NCBI RefSeq assembly: GCF_946479975.1
Contig: NZ_CAMLIX010000228.1
Span: forward strand, 1-7,741
Source: an uncultured Flavobacterium sp.
GTDB taxonomy: Bacteria; Bacteroidota; Bacteroidia; Flavobacteriales; Flavobacteriaceae
Direction: 5' to 3'
DNA: 7,741 nt
Positions 1-6,141 of this stretch are shown here, piece after piece; position 1 is the first letter of the stretch, and every line of letters starts with the position of its first letter. The notes below the pieces were generated by a model. That model ran no database searches. It saw only the letters and a list, made by a program, of their open reading frames with translations, and was not told the DNA's origin. The translations under genes were made by a program, and so were the position numbers.

Positions 1-1403
1 TTAAAGGAATTTTTACGAATAATTTCAAACCCAAAAACGGATTCAACGATGCTAATTCGGCTATTGTTTTAGCGAATTTTAAAGCAGAATATCAAACCAT
101 TCCGCTCACAATTGCACAAGCCGCTATTAATAATCTTGAAAAACCAATTGCAACCGGAATCGTAACGTCTGATTTTGATATTTCGAAACTCAACGGATTG
201 ATGAATGAAAAAATGCTTCATTTTGAAAGCGGCCACGCCAAAGCCAATCTGAAATTTCAGTTTGATATTGTCGATTTGTATATCAATAAACCTCGATTTA
301 TAGGAGATGTTGATATTGCAGATGCGACATTTGATTATATTCCGAAAAACATTCGAGCCGAAAAAACTGCGGTGCAATTATCGTTTACAGAACAAGCGCT
401 TTACATTAAAAAAATTGCTTACAAACACAAAAAGAACATCATTCGCATTGACGGAAAAATTGATAATTTCCTGAATCTGTATTACGACGCGCCCGAAAAA
501 ATGGTCGTAAACTGGAATATTTACTGTCCGTATCTTGATGTGAAACAATTTTTAGGTGTTTTAAAAAGTTCGCAGACGCAAAAAACAGTGCAGAAAAAGA
601 CCGCTGCAAAAAATGTCAATTTTACAAATCAGTTAAAATCGGTTATTGAGAAATGTACGGCTGTGATTAATTTGAAAGCCGATAAAATGACGTATAATGC
701 CCTGACGGCAACCAATACTAAAGCAACTTTACAAATGCTGAATTCTAAATTGTTGCTCAAAAACGGAACGCTGCAAACCTCTGGCGGAAGTATTACGTTT
801 AACGGCGCGGTTCAGCCCAACGGCAATCATTATATTTTTAGTTCTACAGCGCATGTAAACCATGTAGATATTGCGAGCTTTTTGAAATCTTTCAACAACT
901 TCGGAATTCAATCTTTTAGTCCGAAAAACATTCGCGGCCGATTGAGCAGTTACGCCAATGTTACGGGTTTAATGAGTAGTAAAGGCGATTTGATTGTGAA
1001 TTCGATGAAAGGAAAATTAGATTTTAATGTCAATCAAGGCGCGTTATTAAATTTCGAACCGATTATGAAAGTCGGCAAATTTGCTTTTCCGCTTCGCGAT
1101 GTCGAGAATATTACGTTCAGCGATTTATCGGGTTCGCTTAATCTGCGTGGAGAGCAAGTAGACATTAACAAACTCACCATAAGTTCCAGCGTCTTAAACT
1201 TCGACATAGACGGAATTTATTCTTTCGGCCGAGGCACCAATCTCGCCCTGACAGTGCCACTAAGAAATTCTAAAAACGACGTCAATCTCGCCACCAAAGA
1301 AGAACGAAAAGCGGTTCGAGAACGTGGTATTGTCCTGCATTTGATTGCTTATGATAATGAGGGAAAGATAAAGGTTAAGTGGGGGAAGAGGGAGAAGGAG
1401 TAG
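1..1403 (+). CDS. AsmA-like C-terminal region protein (5' truncated)
   Basis: The reading frame is already open at base 3 and continues without a stop to TAG at 1401-1403, so 466 residues of the C-terminal part are visible and the true start lies outside the window. The visible protein is rich in alternating beta-strand segments (for example SGGSITFNGAV, then MKGKLDFNVNQGALLNFEP near visible residues 335-354). This resembles the AsmA/TamB-type C-terminal domain of Bacteroidota inner-membrane-anchored proteins that reach into the periplasm. A low-complexity K/T/Q linker (QTQKTVQKKTAAK) near visible residues 190-203 separates two beta-rich parts. The tail ends in a short basic segment, KVKWGKREKE. 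In the AsmA family such proteins are linked to envelope lipid homeostasis, but the substrate cannot be read here. The family call rests on overall pattern and remembered homologues. An internal TTG at 198 is not a credible start, because coding sequence clearly continues upstream of it. Confidence 0.8.
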   Translation, partial: KGIFTNNFKPKNGFNDANSAIVLANFKAEYQTIPLTIAQAAINNLEKPIATGIVTSDFDISKLNGLMNEKMLHFESGHAKANLKFQFDIVDLYINKPRFIGDVDIADATFDYIPKNIRAEKTAVQLSFTEQALYIKKIAYKHKKNIIRIDGKIDNFLNLYYDAPEKMVVNWNIYCPYLDVKQFLGVLKSSQTQKTVQKKTAAKNVNFTNQLKSVIEKCTAVINLKADKMTYNALTATNTKATLQMLNSKLLLKNGTLQTSGGSITFNGAVQPNGNHYIFSSTAHVNHVDIASFLKSFNNFGIQSFSPKNIRGRLSSYANVTGLMSSKGDLIVNSMKGKLDFNVNQGALLNFEPIMKVGKFAFPLRDVENITFSDLSGSLNLRGEQVDINKLTISSSVLNFDIDGIYSFGRGTNLALTVPLRNSKNDVNLATKEERKAVRERGIVLHLIAYDNEGKIKVKWGKREKE

Positions 1404-1419
1404 TTTTTTTGTGCATTTC

Positions 1420-1506
1420 TGTCATTTCGAGGAACGAGAAATCACACTCGATTGGCAGGAACTTTTGCGGAGGTTCTAGTGTGATTTCTCGTTCCTCGAA
1501 ATGACA
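1420..1506. repeat. 29-bp perfect palindromic intergenic element
   Basis: Bases 1420-1448 and 1478-1506 are exact reverse complements (29 bp, core TTTCGAGGAACGAGAAATC). They are separated by a 29-nt loop that holds a further weak pairing (GGAAC with GTTCT). The element lies between the AsmA-like and HNH genes. No T-run follows either arm, so it is a poor rho-independent terminator. Size, symmetry and position resemble REP/MITE-like palindromes scattered in flavobacterial genomes. I recall very similar TTTCGA-GAA-GAGAAATC elements there, but copy number cannot be checked within this window. Confidence 0.8.
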
Positions 1507-1558
1507 AATTAGACTTAAATGTATTTGACTATATTTACTCTAAACAAATTATCCAAAA

Positions 1559-2344
1559 ATGCCACCTAAAAACCTCTGGACACGAGAAGAATTAATCGTT
1601 GCCTTTAACTTGTATCTTACAATTGAGTTTGGAAAGATACATTCAAGAAATCCTGAAGTAATAAGATTAGCTCAAATTATAAACAGAACACCTGCTGCCG
1701 TAGGAATGAGACTAGCGAACTTTGCAAGTGTAGATCCATTTCATCAACAAAGAGGAGTTGGAGGTTTAAAAAATGGAATGAATCAAGTCCAACCTATTTG
1801 GGATGAATTTTTTAATAATAAAGAAGAGCTATTGTTTCAAAGTGAAGAAATATTAGCTGAAAAAGAAAATACTTCTGTTGAAAAAAAATACAAACACATT
1901 CTTACTGATTTAAAAGATTTAAAAGGAGAAACTGTCCTTCGCGAAGTAAAAACCAGAGTAAATCAATGTGTTTTTAGAAAAATAGTCCTAACAAACTATT
2001 CAAATAAGTGCGCCATTACAGGCATTGATCTTCCTGAACTATTATTCGCCAGCCATATAATTCCTTGGTCGATAAATGAGGAACATCGGTTAAGTCCTGA
2101 AAATGGAATTTGCTTATCAGTACTTTACGACAAAGCTTTCGATAAAGGCTTGATAGGAATCAACACAGATTATAAAATCATATTTTCTGCTGCATTAAAA
2201 AATAAAAAAGATTCTGAATATTTTCAGAAATATTTTTCTTCAGTTGAAAATCAAGAAATATCTAAAGCTCAAAAATATTTGCCTAAAAAAGAATTTTTAG
2301 AACATCATTTGGATACAATTTTCAACAAACAATTAATCATTTAA
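1559..2344 (+). CDS. HNH endonuclease domain protein (HNH_2 type)
   Basis: This 261-residue protein is probably a DNA endonuclease. The C-terminal half (about 134-200) carries an HNH_2-type nuclease core. It begins with a conserved approach segment (VFRKIVLTNYSNKCAITG, 138-155), then ASHIIPWS with the presumed catalytic His166, then PENGICL with Asn182, then DKAFDKGLI (191-199). The third His position of the classical motif appears to be Tyr190, a tolerated variation in this family as I remember it. The N-terminal part (about 6-60; LWTREELIVAFNLYL then NRTPAAVGMRLANFAS) resembles the helix-turn-helix-like recognition region common to this class of HNH proteins. The family includes stand-alone putative restriction endonucleases; no methyltransferase or other defence gene is adjacent. 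The gene is visibly richer in A/T than the AsmA-like gene before it and is preceded by a palindromic element, which fits an accessory acquisition. The ATG has no clear Shine-Dalgarno sequence, as is usual in Bacteroidota. The domain call is firm; target and role are unknown. Confidence 0.85.
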   Translation: MPPKNLWTREELIVAFNLYLTIEFGKIHSRNPEVIRLAQIINRTPAAVGMRLANFASVDPFHQQRGVGGLKNGMNQVQPIWDEFFNNKEELLFQSEEILAEKENTSVEKKYKHILTDLKDLKGETVLREVKTRVNQCVFRKIVLTNYSNKCAITGIDLPELLFASHIIPWSINEEHRLSPENGICLSVLYDKAFDKGLIGINTDYKIIFSAALKNKKDSEYFQKYFSSVENQEISKAQKYLPKKEFLEHHLDTIFNKQLII

Positions 2345-2382
2345 TCTTGTTGTAATTTTATCATAATATTTCCTTAACTCAC

Positions 2383-2413
2383 TTGCCTTTCTCTTCAAAA
2401 ATAAATAAGTTTG
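2383..2413 (+). promoter_or_regulatory. Bacteroidota-type promoter of the HPF/RaiA-like gene
   Basis: An exact -7 box TAAGTTTG (2406-2413) is preceded by TTG (2383-2385) with a 20-nt spacer. This matches the Bacteroidota primary sigma consensus TTG-N19-21-TAnnTTTG. Transcription would start about 20 nt ahead of the ATG at 2442. It is the best promoter match in the window. Confidence 0.65.
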
Positions 2414-2441
2414 AGTATGAATCATTAAAATAGTATCTGTT

Positions 2442-2756
2442 ATGAAAGTACAAATCAACACCGACAAAAACATTGAAGGAAGCGCAAGATTAGAAAGTTA
2501 TTTTTCTGGAGAAATAGAAAAAAGCTTGAACAGATTTGAAGATAAAATTACCCGTGTAGAAATTCACTTTGGTGATGAAAACGGAGAAAAATTCAGCTTG
2601 CAAGACAAAAAATGTGTGATTGAAGTCCGTCCTGTAAAATTACAAGCAATTACCGTTACAGAACACGCCGATACGCTCGAAAAAGCTTTCAACGGCGCAT
2701 TGGCTAAAGTCAAAAAATCGTTGACAACCACTTTCGAGAAAATAAAAGCACATTAA
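2442..2756 (+). CDS. HPF/RaiA family ribosome-associated protein
   Basis: This 104-residue protein matches the short hibernation-promoting factor / sigma-54 modulation family. It has a predicted beta-alpha-beta-beta-beta-alpha order: strand at 1-7, helix about 15-33, strands at 36-44, 57-64 and 68-74, and a basic helix at 75-102 (HADTLEKAFNGALAKVKKSL). Family members bind the decoding region of the small subunit and inactivate or protect ribosomes under stress. The protein has only the N-terminal domain and lacks the C-terminal dimerisation domain of long HPF. The residues FGDENGEKFSLQDKKCVIEVRP in the middle differ from the more common flavobacterial HPF I remember, so this may be a paralogue rather than the main HPF. 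It has its own promoter upstream and converges on the lipoprotein gene, so it is probably monocistronic. The family call is confident; the precise type (HPF versus RaiA/YfiA) is not decided by the sequence. Confidence 0.85.
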   Translation: MKVQINTDKNIEGSARLESYFSGEIEKSLNRFEDKITRVEIHFGDENGEKFSLQDKKCVIEVRPVKLQAITVTEHADTLEKAFNGALAKVKKSLTTTFEKIKAH

Positions 2757-2763
2757 TATATTT

Positions 2764-2918
2764 TTTGAACCATATAAGTGATATAAGTTCATTTTATTGT
2801 TTAAATCAATAATTATTAAAAAAACGAAGCCGTAAAGTACTAAAGTATTTTACGGCTTCTGCTTTATAAATAGTAAGTGAAAAACTTAAAATTTCTTATA
2901 TCACTTATATGGTTCAAA
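2764..2918. repeat. 24-bp inverted repeat framing a convergent intergenic region
   Basis: Bases 2764-2787 and 2895-2918 are perfect 24-bp reverse complements with core ACCATATAAGTGATATAAG. They sit only a few bases inside the two convergent stop codons (2756 and 2925), so almost the whole gap is bracketed by the arms. The terminator hairpin lies between them. A closely related copy occurs at 3942-3963, which shows this is a repeated family and not a chance palindrome. Confidence 0.75.
2818..2859 (-). terminator. rho-independent terminator for the minus-strand lipoprotein gene
   Basis: GAAGCCGTAAAGTAC (2826-2840) pairs with 2845-2859 along 15 bp with one G-U pair and a 4-nt loop. Read on the minus strand, the hairpin is followed by a C/G-to-T transition and seven T residues (the A-run at 2818-2824). 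On the plus strand it is followed only by TGCTTTATAA, so it may act weakly for the HPF-like gene too. It lies about 65 bp past the lipoprotein stop. Confidence 0.8.
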
Positions 2919-2924
2919 TATTTT

Positions 2925-3578
2925 CTAAGATTTTGGTAGCGGCGCTCCAACCGCAATATCGCAACGGTGACCTGGTTTTCCGTGCGCTGGATTCATTCCG
3001 TCTGCAACTGCCGTTTCTGTTTCTGTACTTAACAATGCTGGAACTGCATTTGGCGGAGGCGATACCGTAAAGTTCTGTGTAGTTGTTCCGCTTTGCGCCG
3101 TGTTTGACGTTGTGGCCGCCACTTTTGCTGGAGCAGAATTTAATGGCGCTCCAACTGGAATATCGCAACGGTGGCCCGGCTGTCCGTGTGGCGGATTCAT
3201 ACCTTTTGCCGTTTTAACTGGCGTTGTAGTCGTGGTAACGACTTGTTGCTGCTGACTTGGCATTTGAACAGTTTGTGTCTGCACTGGTTGTCCTTGTGTC
3301 GTTGGCGCAGAATTTAAAGGCGCTCCAACTGCAATATCACAACGATGTCCTGGTTGTCCGTGTGCTGGATTAATTCCTTTTGTATCGCTTAAAACTGTAT
3401 TTGGATTTGCTGAAGGAGCTTGCGCAACCGGCGCAGCAGTTTTAGTAGTATCTTTTGCAAGTCCTAACCTTACTAATTCAGACGTTGAGGTACTTTCTTG
3501 CGGCTCTAATTCTTTTTTGCAGGAAACAAATACTAGAGCGGTTATAGCAAGTGAAGTGATAAGTAGTTTTGGATTCAT
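2925..3578 (-). CDS. lipoprotein with three HGxPGHRCDI motif repeats
   Basis: This is a 217-residue predicted lipoprotein of unknown function. The N-terminus (MNPKLLITSLAITALVFVSC) is a type II signal peptide, with Cys20 as the lipidated residue after a VFVSC lipobox. The rest consists of low-complexity T/Q/P/A-rich linkers (for example QQQQVVTTTTTP, 109-120) joining three copies of a motif of about 22-26 residues, G-[IM]-N-P-x-H-G-x-P-G-H-R-C-D-I-x-V-G-A-P-L. The copies are at residues 67-92, 125-150 and 193-214, the last almost at the C-terminus. Each copy keeps two His and one Cys (His73/78/Cys80, His131/136/Cys138, His199/204/Cys206), which could bind metal or react with thiols; that is inference. 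I recall similar motifs in other Bacteroidota hypothetical proteins, usually near a C-terminus, but know no assigned role. The gene stands alone, with a terminator downstream and a -7 box upstream. The protein is probably anchored at the outer membrane or its periplasmic face. Confidence 0.85.
   Translation of the reverse strand: MNPKLLITSLAITALVFVSCKKELEPQESTSTSELVRLGLAKDTTKTAAPVAQAPSANPNTVLSDTKGINPAHGQPGHRCDIAVGAPLNSAPTTQGQPVQTQTVQMPSQQQQVVTTTTTPVKTAKGMNPPHGQPGHRCDIPVGAPLNSAPAKVAATTSNTAQSGTTTQNFTVSPPPNAVPALLSTETETAVADGMNPAHGKPGHRCDIAVGAPLPKS
2937..3380 (-). repeat. three-copy coding repeat (HGxPGHRCDI units)
   Basis: The units lie at 3303-3380, 3129-3206 and 2937-3002, spaced 58 and 68 codons apart. 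Their DNA copies differ mostly at third codon positions (for example CAT/CAC, TGT/TGC, GGA/GGC/GGT, GCA/GCG) while the residues are held. This indicates old duplications kept by selection on the protein and not recent slippage. Confidence 0.8.
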
Positions 3579-3600
3579 GGGGAGGTATTTTAAAATCTCC

Positions 3601-3608
3601 CAAATATA
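3601..3608 (-). promoter_or_regulatory. -7 box of the lipoprotein gene
   Basis: On the minus strand this reads TATATTTG, an exact match to the Bacteroidota TAnnTTTG box, ending 22 nt before the ATG at 3578. No good TTG -33 element is found at the expected 19-21 nt spacing, so the call is tentative. Confidence 0.45.
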
Positions 3609-3769
3609 CTTGTTTTTTCGTGATTACACTCTATGAGGTATGCAAGATAATTTTAGCTTTTTTGGATAAGGGACAAAGGCGCAAAGTCGTTAAGAATTTT
3701 AAAAACATAAACTTTTTCTGTGCTACTCATTCCTCGTAAATTAACTTAATCCTTTGGGTATATTATTTC

Positions 3770-3903
3770 AACACATAGAAACATAGTTTTTGTAAACCTT
3801 CAATAAAGGCGTTTCACTAATTTCAATGCACATAGCTATGTGTTAAAGCTTGCTTTTTTTGTAATCTTAAACAAAACAATAAAAATCTATGTTTCTATGT
3901 GTT
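3770..3903. repeat. CTATGTTTCTATGTG-type inverted repeat in a 419-bp gene-free gap
   Basis: The gap 3579-3997 holds no credible gene. Bases 3770-3786 (AACACATAGAAACATAG) and 3887-3903 are exact 17-bp reverse complements, and the pairing continues through T5/A5 runs after a one-base bulge. Midway, 3829-3842 is a 14-bp perfect palindrome (CACATAGCTATGTG) built from the same ACATAG word. A remnant of another repeat-like string (GGACAAAGGCGCAAAG, 3671-3686) lies to the left. I recall similar CTATGTTTCTATGTG elements in other Flavobacterium intergenic regions. Confidence 0.65.
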
Positions 3904-3941
3904 TAAATTAAATTTTATTCCAATTTCACTCAACGGCTACA

Positions 3942-3963
3942 TATATAACTTATATGGTTAAAA
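3942..3963. repeat. third, single copy of the ACCATATAAGT repeat
   Basis: This segment matches the right arm of the 2764-2918 inverted repeat at 20 of 22 positions (shared core ACTTATATGGTT). It sits alone 34 bp upstream of the NTF2-like start codon, without an opposing arm nearby. Confidence 0.6.
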
Positions 3964-3997
3964 AATTAATACCTTTAAAACTCAAATAATTTTACTC

Positions 3998-4486
3998 ATG
4001 AAAAAAACATTTTTACTTTTATTATTCGTTGCTTCTTTTGCAAATGCGCAGGCAGACAAAACCAAAATCAATCAAACTTTAGACGCTTGGCATAAAGCTG
4101 CTGGCGAAGTAAAATTTGATGCTTATTTCAATGCTTTGGCAGATGATGCAATTTATATTGGAACAGATGCCACTGAAAATTGGACCAAAAAAGAATTCAA
4201 AATCTGGGCAAAACCGTATTTCGACAAAGGAACAACTTGGAATTTCAAAGCACTTGAACGCCACATCTTTTTTGACAAAACAGGAAAAATTGCTTGGTTT
4301 GATGAATTGCTAGATACTCAAATGAAAATCTGCCGTGGTTCTGGTGTTTTGGTGAAAGTGGGAAGCGAATGGAAAATCCAGCATTATGTTTTATCGATGA
4401 CGGTTCCAAACGACGAAGTTGATGCTGTAACCAAAATAAAGTCACCAATTGAAGACGCGTTGATTGCAAAACTTCAGAAGAAATAA
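3998..4486 (+). CDS. secreted NTF2-like (SnoaL-type) protein
   Basis: This 162-residue protein has a cleavable signal peptide (MKKTFLLLLFVASFANAQA, likely cut after about residue 17-19), so it is periplasmic or secreted. The mature part looks like a single NTF2/SnoaL-like cone-shaped domain. It has an opening helix (about 23-33, INQTLDAWHKAA), a second helix with DAYFNALADDAIYIGTDATENW (41-62), KKEFKIWAKPYFD (64-76), then the strands WFDELLDTQ (100-108), GSGVLVKVGSEWKIQHYVLSMTVPND (114-139) and a short C-terminal helix. The WKIQHYVLSMTVPND ending is typical of the SnoaL_3-like secreted proteins of Bacteroidota. Members of the fold range from enzymes to ligand binders, and no catalytic residues can be assigned here. 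It appears monocistronic, with a possible weak terminator downstream. No exact TAnnTTTG box precedes it. The fold call is good; the role is unknown. Confidence 0.8.
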   Translation: MKKTFLLLLFVASFANAQADKTKINQTLDAWHKAAGEVKFDAYFNALADDAIYIGTDATENWTKKEFKIWAKPYFDKGTTWNFKALERHIFFDKTGKIAWFDELLDTQMKICRGSGVLVKVGSEWKIQHYVLSMTVPNDEVDAVTKIKSPIEDALIAKLQKK

Positions 4487-4525
4487 AACATTTCCGGTAT
4501 TTCTTTTTATAAACATAACTTTTCG

Positions 4526-4588
4526 AGCACCTTACTAACCGAGTTGAGAAATTAATTTTAATATATTCGGCAAAAACGGTGCTTTTTT
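4526..4588 (+). terminator. possible terminator after the NTF2-like gene
   Basis: AGCACC (4526-4531) pairs perfectly with GGTGCT (4578-4583), directly followed by a T-run (4583-4588). The 46-nt interval contains two smaller pairings (CCGA with TCGG, and ATTAA with TTAAT) that would stack into one branched-free structure. The outer stem is short and the loop long, so terminator function is plausible but not strong. Confidence 0.4.
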
Positions 4589-4703
4589 GTAACTTTAAAA
4601 TAAGATAGTAGCAAAAAAAGAAGCTCTATTTTAGAAAATTAATCAAAATTACAAACGCACCTCTATTTTATCAGCCTTAAAAACGAGAATCTTTATTTTT
4701 TTT

Positions 4704-4711
4704 TAACTTTG
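4704..4711 (+). promoter_or_regulatory. -7 box of amtB
   Basis: TAACTTTG matches the Bacteroidota TAnnTTTG box exactly and lies 37 nt ahead of the amtB ATG. The -33 region is weak. A 10-bp direct repeat CTCTATTTTA (4624-4633 and 4661-4670) lies upstream and could be a regulator site, which is only a guess. Confidence 0.5.
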
Positions 4712-4748
4712 ACCCCAAAAAAAATAGGGTTAAACAAAGTATTTTAAA

Positions 4749-6131
4749 ATGAAAATAGAAAAACGCTGGATCATTTCCTTTATTATGATAAGTGTCGTGT
4801 GCACAATTGGTGCATTTTGGCCTACGGTAACAGAAAATAGTTATGTTTTATCTGAATTTGGAACCACAGACCATATTGTGCCTGCCGATGTTGCCTGGAT
4901 GCTTACCTCAAGTTGTTTAGTTTTAATCATGACGCCGGGATTATCTTTCTTTTATGGCGGAATGGTAGGAAAGAAAAACGTGATCTCAACCATGCTTCAA
5001 AGTTTTATTTGTTTAGGAGTTGTAACGCTTTTATGGGTTGTTGTTGCTTTTAGTCTTGCCTTTGGAGAACCAGTTGGTTTTGGCTCGGGAGATCATTTTT
5101 ACAGCTTTTTTGGAAATCCGACTACTTTTACTTTCATGGATTATGTTGGTGTTCTGCCACATAAACAATTGGCAAACACGATTCCGTTTATGCTTTTTGC
5201 TTTATTTCAAATGAAATTTGCCATCATTTGCCCTGCAATTATTACAGGTTCATTTGCAGAGCGCGTTCGTTTTATCTCTTATTTAGTTTTCATTAGTTTA
5301 TTCACTATCTTCATATATGCTCCTTTGTGTCACGCAGTTTGGTATCCAACTGGTGTTTTAGGAAGTTATTTTGGCGTAAAAGATTTTGCCGGAGGAACCG
5401 TAGTTCACATGAGTTCTGGGTTTGCCGCTTTGGCTGGGGTTATTGTTTTAGGAAAAAGAAAAAACAGTCAGCATATTCCAACCAATATTCCGTTTGTATT
5501 ATTAGGAACTGGAATGCTATGGTTTGGCTGGTTCGGATTCAACGCTGGTTCTGCACTTGCTGCCAACGGAACTGCTGCAATGTCTTTCGCTACGACGACA
5601 ACTTCGTCTGCTGCAGCGATGCTAACTTGGATTTTCTATGATCGAATGAACGGAAGAAAGGTTTCTGCTTTAGGAGCTTGTATTGGTGCTGTCGTTGGTT
5701 TAGTTGCCATTACACCAGCTGCAGGATATATTTCGGTTCCAGAAAGTATGTTCTTCGGATTCATTACGGCTTTGGTTTCTAACACGGCTGTAAATTGTAA
5801 ATATTCAAAAAGATTTGACGATACGCTTGACGTTTTTGCCTGCCACGGTGTTGGTGGAATTATGGGAATGATTCTAACCGCGATTTTCGCACACGGAGAA
5901 AATGCAAGTTTACTTCACGGCGGATGGAGCGTTTTCGGACATCACATGATGGCATTAGTACTGGTTTCAATCTTTACTTTCTTTGGCGCTTATTTCTTAT
6001 TCAAAGTAACGAACTTCATCATTCCATTAAGAGTTTCAGAAGAATCAGAACATTTAGGATTGGATTTATCACAACACGATGAATCTCTTGATCCAAAAGC
6101 ACAACCAATTACAGAACCTCATTACGGCTAA
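4749..6131 (+). CDS. amtB: ammonium transporter (Amt/MEP/Rh family)
   Basis: This 460-residue inner-membrane channel conducts ammonium/ammonia into the cell. The pattern fits the Amt family throughout. An N-terminal hydrophobic segment (about 9-24) is either a cleaved signal or an extra helix. It is followed by about eleven membrane helices starting near 48 (AWMLTSSCLVLIMTPGLSFFYGG). The family signature DFAGGTVVHMSSGFAALAG is at 212-230. The pore twin histidines appear to be His195 (APLCHAVW) and His366 (DVFACHGVGG), both present, with FAERVRF at 169-175. The tail holds the usual LGLDLSQHDE segment (436-445), part of the cytosolic region that contacts P-II proteins in other bacteria. The length is slightly above the typical 400-450. 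No glnK/glnB gene lies beside it within the window, unlike many genomes. Flanking gaps of 262 and about 330 bp suggest it is monocistronic. Nothing looks broken. Confidence 0.95.
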   Translation: MKIEKRWIISFIMISVVCTIGAFWPTVTENSYVLSEFGTTDHIVPADVAWMLTSSCLVLIMTPGLSFFYGGMVGKKNVISTMLQSFICLGVVTLLWVVVAFSLAFGEPVGFGSGDHFYSFFGNPTTFTFMDYVGVLPHKQLANTIPFMLFALFQMKFAIICPAIITGSFAERVRFISYLVFISLFTIFIYAPLCHAVWYPTGVLGSYFGVKDFAGGTVVHMSSGFAALAGVIVLGKRKNSQHIPTNIPFVLLGTGMLWFGWFGFNAGSALAANGTAAMSFATTTTSSAAAMLTWIFYDRMNGRKVSALGACIGAVVGLVAITPAAGYISVPESMFFGFITALVSNTAVNCKYSKRFDDTLDVFACHGVGGIMGMILTAIFAHGENASLLHGGWSVFGHHMMALVLVSIFTFFGAYFLFKVTNFIIPLRVSEESEHLGLDLSQHDESLDPKAQPITEPHYG

Positions 6132-6141
6132 TTTTTAGTTT

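Noticed and set aside
69..377. A minus-strand open frame opposite the AsmA-like gene
   Set aside because: The plus-strand frame is open across the same bases and beyond and has family-like content; the antisense frame has no recognisable motif.
1420..1506. Palindrome read as a rho-independent terminator of the AsmA-like gene
   Set aside because: The T-run (1404-1410) precedes the stem and none follows it, and the 29-nt loop is long for a terminator.
1559..2344. HNH gene as part of a restriction-modification operon or a group I intron homing endonuclease
   Set aside because: No methyltransferase or specificity gene is adjacent, and the gene lies between intact genes and does not interrupt one, so neither setting is supported.
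2914..3168. An open frame on the minus strand, 84 codons, with serine- and arginine-rich translation
   Set aside because: It lies inside the lipoprotein gene in another frame; the lipoprotein has a signal peptide, lipobox and selected repeats, while this frame shows no domain.
5327..5641. A 104-codon plus-strand open frame rich in Cys, Arg and Trp
   Set aside because: It is an out-of-frame shadow of amtB, whose conserved signature residues lie in the other frame over the same bases.
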